Positions 1 to 6,374 of a stretch of 8,557 nucleotides of DNA are shown here, in pieces (the stretch's first letter is position 1; each line of letters opens with the position of its first letter). Both the position numbers and the translations under genes were made by a program. Origin of the DNA: Bacteroidota bacterium (lineage in GTDB: Bacteria > Bacteroidota > Bacteroidia > Chitinophagales > Chitinophagaceae); the NCBI GenBank assembly GCA_023423015.1, contig JAFAGE010000273.1, forward strand, positions 1 to 8,557. The letters run 5' to 3'. The notes beneath the pieces were generated by a model. It searched no databases, was not told the DNA's origin, and worked only from the letters and a program-made list of their open reading frames with translations.

Positions 1-46
1 TCACCTCTCACCTTTCACCTCTCACCTTTCACCTCTCACTTCTCCT
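1..46 (-). repeat. GTGA-type heptanucleotide tandem array at the dnaE 3' end
   Basis: Read on the minus strand, positions 39 to 5 are five perfect heptads in the alternating order GTGAGAG, GTGAAAG, GTGAGAG, GTGAAAG, GTGAGAG. They are preceded by a degenerate unit (AGGAGAA, 46-40) and followed by GTGA at the window edge, so the array probably continues outside. The unit is 7 bases with a 14-base super-period. The dnaE stop TGA (31-29) is part of the second unit. Confidence 0.9.
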
Positions 47-2950
47 TGACACTTTGCTACAGTAACTGACTTCAATTGTACAAACCCCGAATTCTTCATT
101 CACTTTTCCGCGGAGTTTGTAAAATCCTTTGCCGGTGAGTGGCGAACGTTGGTGTGAATCCGGAAAATGTACTGTGTCGATCCAGTCACCATTTGCATCA
201 AGAAAAGTCCCGAAATACATCGTTTGTCCCTTGCTTGTATATACCGGCTTCGTGGTGATAAGATAGCCTAGCATTGATATTTCATTTCCTATGTGTTCAT
301 GCATCTTCAAGGCAGGTGTATAGTTCGAGGGATCATCATCCACGAGATCAAATGGATTGCAGAGAGAAAAACCCAGCAATTCTATTTCCGCGAGAGCATC
401 GTCAAGCGGGTGCCGGGCAAGTGAAGGCAGTGTGAATGTGACCGGTTCGCTGGAGAAGAGGCTGTTTGCCGCCGTCTGTTTATTATGTTTTTGAAGAAAG
501 TTTCCTTCCCACAAAAGCTCTTTTCGGGTTTTACCGGTAAACCGGAATGCACCTATTCTGATCAATATGTTTAATTGTGCTATTGCAGGTGCACATCGTT
601 CCACAAAATTGTGAAAGCTGGTATATGTACCATTCAGATTACGCTCTTGTATAAGCTGGTCGGCAAAATTTTTCTCCAATCCATCCAGGTGTATCAGGCC
701 CATGTACACCTCTTTGCCACAAACCATCGTGTAATATTCGCTGTTGTTTACACAGGGAAGATGAATGGACGCACCAGTTTTTTTTAATTCGTAGAAATAT
801 ACTTCGCGACTATAAAACCCACCGAAATTGTTGATCACGGCCACCATGAATTCAACCGGGTAGTATGTTTTTAAAAATAAGCTCTGATAACTTTCAACGG
901 CGAAGCTGGCCGAATGAGCTTTGCTGAAAGAATATCCACCAAAACTTTCTATCTGGCGCCATACTTCGAGAGAAATTGATTCATCGTATCCTTTTTCCCG
1001 GCAATTCGCGAAAAACTTTTCTTTTATTTTTTCGAACTCTTTATGACCACGGTATTTTCCACTCATTGCCCGTCGCAACACATCGGCTTCTGCCATGTCG
1101 AGGCCTGCAAAATGGTGCGCTACTTTTATCACATCTTCCTGGTAAACCATCACCCCATAAGTCTCCTTCAACAGTTCTTCCATTTTGGGATGCAGGTATT
1201 TGAAATCGGTCGGGTGATGGAAGCGATGAATGTATTGCCGCATCATGCCGCTTTGCGACACACCGGGACGAATGATTGAACTTGCCGCAACCAGCGTGAG
1301 ATAATCGTCGCAGCGCAGTTTCTGCAGCAGTTGACGCATTGCAGGGCTTTCAATGTAGAAACAGCCTATCGTATCAGCATTCCTGATTTTCGCGGCAATA
1401 CGTTTGTCTTTTTTGAATTTTTCTACCTGCGTGATATCGATCTGCTCATTCCGGTTTGTTTTTACCAATTCTATCGTTTCGCGTATGTGACCAAGGCCGC
1501 GCTGGCTGAGAATATCGAGTTTAAACAGCCCGATTTTTTCAGCCATATGCATATCGATCTGTGTAGTAGAAAAGCCTTTCGGAGGTAGTTCTGTGGCGGT
1601 ATAATGGCAAATAGGTTTTTCACTGATCAGCATTCCTCCTGCGTGTATACTCAGGTGGTTTGGAAAGTCGCGTAACAATGCAGAAAACCTCCCGATGTGT
1701 CTTCCGATTTTGTCGCTGCGTACATCACCACTTTCCTGCTGGTCTATTTCTTCCTTGGGAAGACCAAATACCTTCCCCAGTTCTCTTCTCAAAGCTTTTG
1801 CCTGGAACGTTGCATATGAACCCAGCAACGCCACATGATCTTTGCCGTAACGTTTGAATATGTAATCGATGATTTCATCGCGATCGCGCCAGCTGAAGTC
1901 AATATCGAAATCAGGAGGTACGGTGCGTTTCGGATTAAGAAACCTTTCAAAATATAAATCAAGCTCGAGCGGATCTACATCGGTAATGTTGAGGCAGTAT
2001 GCAACGATGGAGTTTCCTCCGCTGCCGCGCCCTACAAAAAAGAATTGCCGGTTGCGCGCATAACGGATGATATCCCACGTTATCAAAAAATAGGCGTTGA
2101 ATCCCTGTGTGTCGATGATCTTCAATTCCTTTTTTACTCTCTCTTCGGCTTTCTTGTTGCGCGCACCATATCGCACACGCATACCCTCGAGCGCAAGTTT
2201 TTCCAGGAGTATACGATCATCTTGTTTCGTTGCTGAGTAAACACGTTTTGTTTTGTCGCTACCAAAATCAATAGTGATGTGGCAGGAATCGAACAGTGCG
2301 AGCGTGTTGGTGATGATGTGCGGATAATTTCTGAAAGCCTGCATGAGATCGGCCGGTTCTACAAACCGCTCGTGCCGCGCTGCTACATGTTCCGGTAATT
2401 GTTTGCTGATCACAATGTTCTTGTGGACAGCCCGCAAGAGCCGGTGTGCCACATACATCTCGTCGTTCTGAAATGTTACGGGATGCCTGATTACGTATTT
2501 ACGGGAAAACGATTTTGTATCTGTTCCAAACAGCCGGTTCACTTCTGTTGTCTGCACCCCGATATATTCATTGGCCTGCAGTTCGCTTGCCTGGATTGTG
2601 CCAAACGGGTAAATAACAACAACATCACCTGTAGTAAATGCCGGCCGTTGTGGAAATGGAATATTAGTGTGAAGGTGCCCGGTCAGGAAAGAATTGATCA
2701 ACTGAAGTCCATCATTATTTTTTGCGAGGAGTATGTAGAACAATTCGTCTTCGTTCCTGACTTCCGTACCTGCAACAGGTTTGATGCCGGCAGTTCTGCA
2801 ATAGTCAACAAAGTCCCATACATCGCAGGTGTTATTGATGTTGGTGAGTGCCATTGCCGTGATACCGTGCTCTGCAGCGGTTCTTACGAGTTCTTCCGTG
2901 CTGAACGTGCCATAGCGAAAACTGAAGTATGTTTTACAGTTGAGGTACAT
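29..2950 (-). CDS. dnaE: DnaE-type DNA polymerase III alpha subunit, short accessory (probably translesion) form
   Basis: This is a C-family DNA polymerase of 973 residues, shorter than replicative DnaE (about 1160 in E. coli). An N-terminal PHP-like domain comes first (about 1-200). The polymerase core follows, with GRGSGG at 307-312, catalytic PDFDID with D347 and D349, and the third Asp, D479, in KLDIL. The segment SFSKAHSASFAVESYQ (674-689) is also typical of the family. A helix-hairpin-helix region lies near 755-805 and an OB-fold near 888-967. The long C-terminal tau-binding region is absent, as in DnaE2/ImuC enzymes. The PHP domain has lost the usual metal ligands: CKTYFS replaces the HxHxxxS-type motif, so it is probably inactive. 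The ATG at 2950 lies inside the 3' end of dinB (67-base overlap), suggesting translational coupling and a joint role in damage-tolerant synthesis. The last residues (RRSER) and the TGA stop are encoded by a GTGA heptad repeat. The family is certain; the translesion role is inferred. Confidence 0.93.
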   Translation of the reverse strand: MYLNCKTYFSFRYGTFSTEELVRTAAEHGITAMALTNINNTCDVWDFVDYCRTAGIKPVAGTEVRNEDELFYILLAKNNDGLQLINSFLTGHLHTNIPFPQRPAFTTGDVVVIYPFGTIQASELQANEYIGVQTTEVNRLFGTDTKSFSRKYVIRHPVTFQNDEMYVAHRLLRAVHKNIVISKQLPEHVAARHERFVEPADLMQAFRNYPHIITNTLALFDSCHITIDFGSDKTKRVYSATKQDDRILLEKLALEGMRVRYGARNKKAEERVKKELKIIDTQGFNAYFLITWDIIRYARNRQFFFVGRGSGGNSIVAYCLNITDVDPLELDLYFERFLNPKRTVPPDFDIDFSWRDRDEIIDYIFKRYGKDHVALLGSYATFQAKALRRELGKVFGLPKEEIDQQESGDVRSDKIGRHIGRFSALLRDFPNHLSIHAGGMLISEKPICHYTATELPPKGFSTTQIDMHMAEKIGLFKLDILSQRGLGHIRETIELVKTNRNEQIDITQVEKFKKDKRIAAKIRNADTIGCFYIESPAMRQLLQKLRCDDYLTLVAASSIIRPGVSQSGMMRQYIHRFHHPTDFKYLHPKMEELLKETYGVMVYQEDVIKVAHHFAGLDMAEADVLRRAMSGKYRGHKEFEKIKEKFFANCREKGYDESISLEVWRQIESFGGYSFSKAHSASFAVESYQSLFLKTYYPVEFMVAVINNFGGFYSREVYFYELKKTGASIHLPCVNNSEYYTMVCGKEVYMGLIHLDGLEKNFADQLIQERNLNGTYTSFHNFVERCAPAIAQLNILIRIGAFRFTGKTRKELLWEGNFLQKHNKQTAANSLFSSEPVTFTLPSLARHPLDDALAEIELLGFSLCNPFDLVDDDPSNYTPALKMHEHIGNEISMLGYLITTKPVYTSKGQTMYFGTFLDANGDWIDTVHFPDSHQRSPLTGKGFYKLRGKVNEEFGVCTIEVSYCSKVSRRSER

Positions 2951-4140
2951 GCCTGATTGCTCTTTTTTTGTTTTTCGGGAACGAATAATGCACCGGCTGC
3001 CCTGATGAGTTTGTTTTCGCCGAATCGGTTTTTGATGTGGTCAATCGCCTGGTAAAGGTTGATGGTTTCGGTGGTATCGTCGAACAGGTGAATCTGGTAA
3101 TTACCTGGAACAAGGTGACTAAAACGTACTCCAATCAGGCGCACGAGCAATCTTCTGTCGTACAATTTGTCGAACAGCTGCGTAGCCGTTTTTAGCAGGA
3201 TATGATCGGCGGATGTATATGGTATCACGGCTTGTTTGGTCACGGTCTGAAAATCGCTGTATCGCACTTTTACGGTCACGCAACCGGTAAGCTTATTGTT
3301 GTCGCGTAATTCAAATGAAATCTTCTCGGTCATCCGCACAATTTCACGATGCAGGAATGCTACATCAATGGTATCGGTTTCAAACGTGTTTTCAGTTCCT
3401 ATGCTTTTCTGTTCATGATAGGGCACGATGGGGGTTTCATCGATGCCATTTGCACGGCGCCACAATTCAATACCATTTTTGCCGAGCAGGTTCATCATCA
3501 TCTCTACCGGGATCTGGCTGAGTACATCGATCGTTTCAACGCCCATGTTTCGGAGAAGCGACCCGGTTTGTTTGCCGATCATCGGCAATTTCTCGATGGG
3601 TAATGGAGCGAGAAACGATTTTTCCCGACCGTGTTCTATTTCCAGCTGGCCGTTTGGTTTTGCTTCATCCGTAGCCACTTTGCTGATGAGTTTGTTGGAA
3701 GCAAGTCCGTAAGAGATAGCAAGTTTACTTTTCCTGATAATTTTTTGCCTGAGCTCAGAAGTATAACGGGCGCATCCGAAAAACCGGTCCATGCCCGTGA
3801 GGTCTACGTAAAATTCATCGATGCTCGATTTCTCAAACAGCGGTACATGTTCAGCGATGATTTCAGTAACCTGGCGGGAAAAGTAGGAGTAGCTTTCCAT
3901 GTCCCCACTCACAATGATAAGTTCGGGGCATAAACGTTTTGCAAGTTTGGCCGGCATGGCGCTTCTTACACCAAACCGCCGGGCTTCATAGCTGCACGAC
4001 GCAATAACGCCCCGTTCGCTATGGCCACCAACGGCAATAGGTTTGCCGAGCAGTGAGCGATTCTTAAGGCACTCGACACTAACGAAGAAAGAGTCGAGGT
4101 CGAAATGAGCGATTGTCCGGTTTCCGGCGTGGGTGATCAT
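2884..4140 (-). CDS. dinB: Y-family DNA polymerase IV (DinB-like), catalytically intact
   Basis: This 418-residue translesion polymerase copies damaged DNA at low fidelity. The palm motif FDLDSFFVSVE contains metal ligand D14 and a probable steric-gate aromatic, F19. The second catalytic motif SIDEF contains D108 and E109, so this is an active polymerase and not an ImuB-like pseudo-polymerase. The region around 184-207 (LPMIGKQTGSLLRNMG) is the helix-hairpin-helix, and a little-finger domain follows (about 245-385). QIHLF at 349-353 resembles the QxxLF sliding-clamp motif, though it is internal. The ATG at 4140 is the natural start, because the catalytic strand begins ten residues later. The last 22 residues (about 397-418) are read in another frame through the start of dnaE, an unusually long 67-base overlap. 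An unidentified small gene lies 32 bases upstream, and that gap holds two inverted repeats. Induction by DNA damage is likely from family knowledge but is not shown by a recognised LexA box. Confidence 0.95.
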   Translation of the reverse strand: MITHAGNRTIAHFDLDSFFVSVECLKNRSLLGKPIAVGGHSERGVIASCSYEARRFGVRSAMPAKLAKRLCPELIIVSGDMESYSYFSRQVTEIIAEHVPLFEKSSIDEFYVDLTGMDRFFGCARYTSELRQKIIRKSKLAISYGLASNKLISKVATDEAKPNGQLEIEHGREKSFLAPLPIEKLPMIGKQTGSLLRNMGVETIDVLSQIPVEMMMNLLGKNGIELWRRANGIDETPIVPYHEQKSIGTENTFETDTIDVAFLHREIVRMTEKISFELRDNNKLTGCVTVKVRYSDFQTVTKQAVIPYTSADHILLKTATQLFDKLYDRRLLVRLIGVRFSHLVPGNYQIHLFDDTTETINLYQAIDHIKNRFGENKLIRAAGALFVPEKQKKSNQACTSTVKHTSVFAMARSARKNS

Positions 4141-4142
4141 TC

Positions 4143-4158
4143 TGCAGCCTTTGCTGCA
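4143..4158 (-). promoter_or_regulatory. Inverted repeat abutting the dinB start codon
   Basis: On the minus strand TGCAGC and GCTGCA form a perfect 6-bp dyad around a 4-base spacer (AAAG), ending two bases before the dinB ATG. If transcribed, it would fold into a GC-containing hairpin over the ribosome-binding region and could limit translation initiation. As DNA it could instead be an operator. Only the symmetry is seen; the function is inferred. I see no Shine-Dalgarno sequence in this leader. Confidence 0.45.
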
Positions 4159-4161
4159 AAA

Positions 4162-4178
4162 TACTAAACTTTTTAGTA
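4162..4178 (-). promoter_or_regulatory. AT-rich 7-bp dyad between the 90-residue ORF and dinB (operator or weak terminator)
   Basis: TACTAAA, a 3-base spacer and TTTAGTA form a perfect 17-bp interrupted palindrome. It includes the TAA stop of the upstream 90-residue gene (4173-4175) and is followed on the minus strand by TTTTG. The motif TATTTTG (4163-4157) lies within and just after the second arm. It resembles a Bacteroidota -7 box (TAnnTTTG) with non-standard spacing. The dyad could therefore be an operator overlapping a dinB promoter, or an AT-rich terminator-like hairpin for the upstream gene. It does not match a LexA box that I recognise. Confidence 0.4.
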
Positions 4179-4445
4179 ATTGCTCAGTTCTTCTTCGATC
4201 ATTTCGCTGAATTTATTTTCCAACTGCATGATCCAGGAGGGTAGTGCCTGAGGTACTATTCTCCAGTGACCATCTTCAGCTTTTTGCATGCTGAAAATGA
4301 TACGGTGTCCACGGTCGTCGCTAACGTCTACCGTTGTGATAGCCTGCTCGCGACCATTGGGTTTCCTGAAGTTGAATTCTCGCATTCTTCCCTCGGCTTT
4401 GATTACCCGGCTGAACTGAATATTCTTTATAAATCTGATCTGCAT
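4173..4445 (-). CDS. Small conserved-looking protein of unknown function (90 aa)
   Basis: I do not recognise this 90-residue protein. The first third is strongly basic and aromatic (MQIRFIKNIQFSRVIK, then FRKPNGREQ). The middle (about 36-66) alternates hydrophobic and polar residues as in beta strands (TTVDV, HRIIFSM, HWRIVP). The C-terminus (about 70-88) is an acidic amphipathic helix ending EMIEEEL. There is no signal peptide, membrane segment or metal-binding motif, so it is probably a soluble cytoplasmic alpha/beta protein. It begins with ATG 48 bases after the ahcY stop and ends 32 bases before dinB, both on the same strand. It could be co-transcribed with either neighbour. Placement next to dinB-dnaE allows, but does not prove, a role in damage tolerance. 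Coding status is supported by the fit between flanking genes and the ordered composition. Confidence 0.75.
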   Translation of the reverse strand: MQIRFIKNIQFSRVIKAEGRMREFNFRKPNGREQAITTVDVSDDRGHRIIFSMQKAEDGHWRIVPQALPSWIMQLENKFSEMIEEELSNY

Positions 4446-4493
4446 AGTAGTTGCTCTTAAAGAATATATAGCAATTTGTGTGCTGAAAAGAAC

Positions 4494-5822
4494 TTAGTAC
4501 CTGTAAGCTTCCGGCTTAAACGGACCTTCCTTAGGAATACCAAGGTATGCAGCCTGTTCATCGTTCAGCACATCCAGCTCCACTCCAATTTTTCCGAGGT
4601 GCAGTCTTGCCACCTTTTCATCGAGGTGTTTGGGAAGTACATACACTTTATTCTCGTAAGCTTTGGCATTTGTCCAGAGTTCAATCTGGGCGAGCGTCTG
4701 GTAGGTAAACGAGTTACTCATCACAAAACTTGGGTGACCAGTGGCGCAACCAAGGTTAACAAGGCGGCCTTCTGCAAGGATGATCACATCTTTACCGTCG
4801 ATATTGTAGAGGTCCACCTGGGGCTTGATAGTGTCTTTTGTATGCCCGTAGTTCTGATTGAGCCAGGCAATGTCGATTTCGATATCGAAGTGGCCGATGT
4901 TACAAACCACAGCTTTATCCTTCATCTGCCTGAAGTGTTTCTCAGTGATGAGGTCGCGGCAACCTGAAGCGGTGACAACGATATCGGCTTCCTTAACTGC
5001 ATCTACCATCTTTTTCACTTCGAAACCATCCATTGCTGCCTGCAATGCACAGATAGGGTCTATTTCGGTTACGATCACACGGCAACCTGCTCCTCTGAGG
5101 GAAGCAGCAGAGCCTTTACCCACATCACCATAACCTCCCACAACTGCAACTTTACCGGCGAGCATCAGGTCTGTTGCGCGGCGGATAGCATCTACCAGCG
5201 ATTCTTTACATCCGTATTTGTTATCGAACTTCGATTTGGTAACCGAATCGTTTACATTGATAGCAGGAACCGGCAGTGTACCTTTCGCCATTCTTTCATA
5301 AAGACGGTGAACTCCGGTTGTGGTTTCTTCACTCAATCCGCGAACGTGCTGAACCAATTCAGGATACTGGTCGAACACCATGTTGGTAAGGTCGCCGCCG
5401 TCATCGAGGATCATGTTCAGGGGACGGTCAGCAGCACCGAAGAATAATGTTTGCTCGATACACCAGTCAGCTTCTTCCTGTGTCTGGCCTTTCCAGGCAA
5501 ACACGCCAATGCCTGCTGCGGCAATGGCTGCGGCAGCATGGTCTTGCGTAGAGAAAATGTTACAGGAGCTCCATTTTACTTCCGCTCCCAGGGCGACAAG
5601 CGTTTCGATCAGCACAGCTGTCTGTATGGTCATATGTAAACACCCGGCAATACGGGCTCCTTTCAATGGCTGAGAAGGACCATATTCTGAGCGGAGAGAC
5701 ATCAATCCGGGCATTTCAGCTTCTGCCAGTCTTATTTCTTTACGTCCCCAGTCAGCCAGCTTGATATCCGCTACTTTGTAGGGAAGTTTGAAATCAATAT
5801 TCGATTTTGTGATTGTCGCCAT
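4494..5822 (-). CDS. ahcY: S-adenosylhomocysteinase (adenosylhomocysteine hydrolase)
   Basis: This 442-residue cytoplasmic NAD+-dependent enzyme reversibly splits S-adenosylhomocysteine into adenosine and homocysteine. It relieves product inhibition of methyltransferases in the activated methyl cycle. The sequence is full length and canonical. It has HMTIQTA at 63-69 and DDGGDLTN with D141. SEETTTG follows with E166, then VTKSKFDN with K196, D200 and N201. The NAD-binding glycine loop is GGYGDVGKG at 229-237, and NIGHFD carries H311. The C-terminus, KPEAYRY, has the conserved Lys and Tyr that reach into the NAD site of the partner subunit in the tetramer. Each residue was placed by aligning from memory to the human enzyme. 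The start is the only sensible ATG, preceded by a 93-base spacer, so the gene probably has its own promoter, although I could not place a convincing -7/-33 pair. The symbol sahH is also used. Confidence 0.98.
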   Translation of the reverse strand: MATITKSNIDFKLPYKVADIKLADWGRKEIRLAEAEMPGLMSLRSEYGPSQPLKGARIAGCLHMTIQTAVLIETLVALGAEVKWSSCNIFSTQDHAAAAIAAAGIGVFAWKGQTQEEADWCIEQTLFFGAADRPLNMILDDGGDLTNMVFDQYPELVQHVRGLSEETTTGVHRLYERMAKGTLPVPAINVNDSVTKSKFDNKYGCKESLVDAIRRATDLMLAGKVAVVGGYGDVGKGSAASLRGAGCRVIVTEIDPICALQAAMDGFEVKKMVDAVKEADIVVTASGCRDLITEKHFRQMKDKAVVCNIGHFDIEIDIAWLNQNYGHTKDTIKPQVDLYNIDGKDVIILAEGRLVNLGCATGHPSFVMSNSFTYQTLAQIELWTNAKAYENKVYVLPKHLDEKVARLHLGKIGVELDVLNDEQAAYLGIPKEGPFKPEAYRY

Positions 5823-5915
5823 GATCTTCGATTTTTAGGAAGGCGAAGTTACCATTTTGGGGTGAAAAGGGGAAAAAGCAAAAGCTTAAATGAAGCCCGT
5901 GCAGCGGGAAAGCGC
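5823..5915. other. Spacer between the NUDIX gene and ahcY
   Basis: This 93-base gap is one of the longest non-coding stretches in the window. On the minus strand it begins with a short GC hairpin candidate (CCCG, 5-base loop, CGGG; 5896-5908) after the NUDIX stop. Homopurine/homopyrimidine runs follow (CTTTTGCTTTTTCCCC) and then TAACTTCG, one mismatch from the TAnnTTTG -7 consensus, about 19 bases before the ahcY ATG. No -33 element stands at the usual 19-21 base spacing. A terminator plus the ahcY promoter is the expected content, but neither is convincing by eye. Confidence 0.3.
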
Positions 5916-6374
5916 TTATTTCGTCTGCTTTAACATACCTACAACAAACTTATCTATTGGTAGGGTAACCACATCGGGGGTAAAATCTTCCCAATCGATG
6001 AAACGGAACGTTTCGATCTCACCGGTTTTCGCATACACTTCCATTTGCTGCTCATCGAAGTCGAACGTTTTTGTACGGATAGCACAAAGGATCGGCTCCA
6101 ATGCGCGTGCGAAATAATAGATGGAGATGATCTGGTGTGAAGGATTAAATGCACTCATCTGGAAGAAATCGGTTGTATAGATGTGATCTCCTATTTCCAC
6201 TTCCAGGTTCATTTCTTCCTTGAATTCCCGTTTCAGGCAATCACGTGTTCCTTCTCCGAATTCCAACCCTCCACCCGGGAATTTTGTGTAGTATCCGCCG
6301 CGTATGTATTCATCAGCTACAAGCACCTGCCTGTTTTCATTCATCAAAATACCGTACACCCTGATATTGAACAT
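5916..6374 (-). CDS. NUDIX hydrolase family protein
   Basis: This small cytoplasmic protein (152 residues from the ATG) has a NUDIX fold and should hydrolyse a nucleoside diphosphate linked to another moiety. The substrate cannot be read from the sequence. The Nudix box GX5EX7REUXEEXGU is present from G35 to L57: PGGGLEFGE, then REFKEE with metal-binding R49, E50, E53 and E54. The usual Gly near the end is Asn56 (EEMNLEV), a tolerated but noticeable change. Two starts are possible, TTG at 6377 or ATG at 6374. I prefer the ATG because it gives a TGATG one-base overlap with the corA stop and begins directly at the first beta strand (MFNIRVYGIL). The overlap implies co-transcription and translational coupling with corA. 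The C-terminal part (ETFRFIDWEDF) has the typical strand where such enzymes end. Confidence 0.93.
   Translation of the reverse strand: MFNIRVYGILMNENRQVLVADEYIRGGYYTKFPGGGLEFGEGTRDCLKREFKEEMNLEVEIGDHIYTTDFFQMSAFNPSHQIISIYYFARALEPILCAIRTKTFDFDEQQMEVYAKTGEIETFRFIDWEDFTPDVVTLPIDKFVVGMLKQTK

Noticed and set aside
1..46. CRISPR-like or satellite array
   Set aside because: The units are 7 bases with no unique spacers, so this is a simple tandem repeat and not CRISPR.
2399..2956. Plus-strand open frame of 185 codons opposite dnaE and the dinB tail
   Set aside because: It lies entirely antisense to well-supported coding sequence, has a Cys/His/Phe-rich composition typical of a shadow frame, and shows no domain or start context.
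4446..4493. Promoter for the 90-residue gene (TATTCTTT with TTTT 19 bases upstream)
   Set aside because: The -7 match lacks the final TTTG and the region is AT-rich, so such near-matches are expected by chance.
5896..5908. Intrinsic terminator after the NUDIX gene
   Set aside because: The stem is only 4 bp (CCCG/CGGG) and is followed by CTTCATTTAAGC, not a proper T run, so it is too weak to list as a terminator.
5823..5915. SAH or SAM riboswitch in front of ahcY
   Set aside because: The spacer is short and made mostly of homopolymer-like runs. I could find no paired helices matching known SAH or SAM riboswitch cores.
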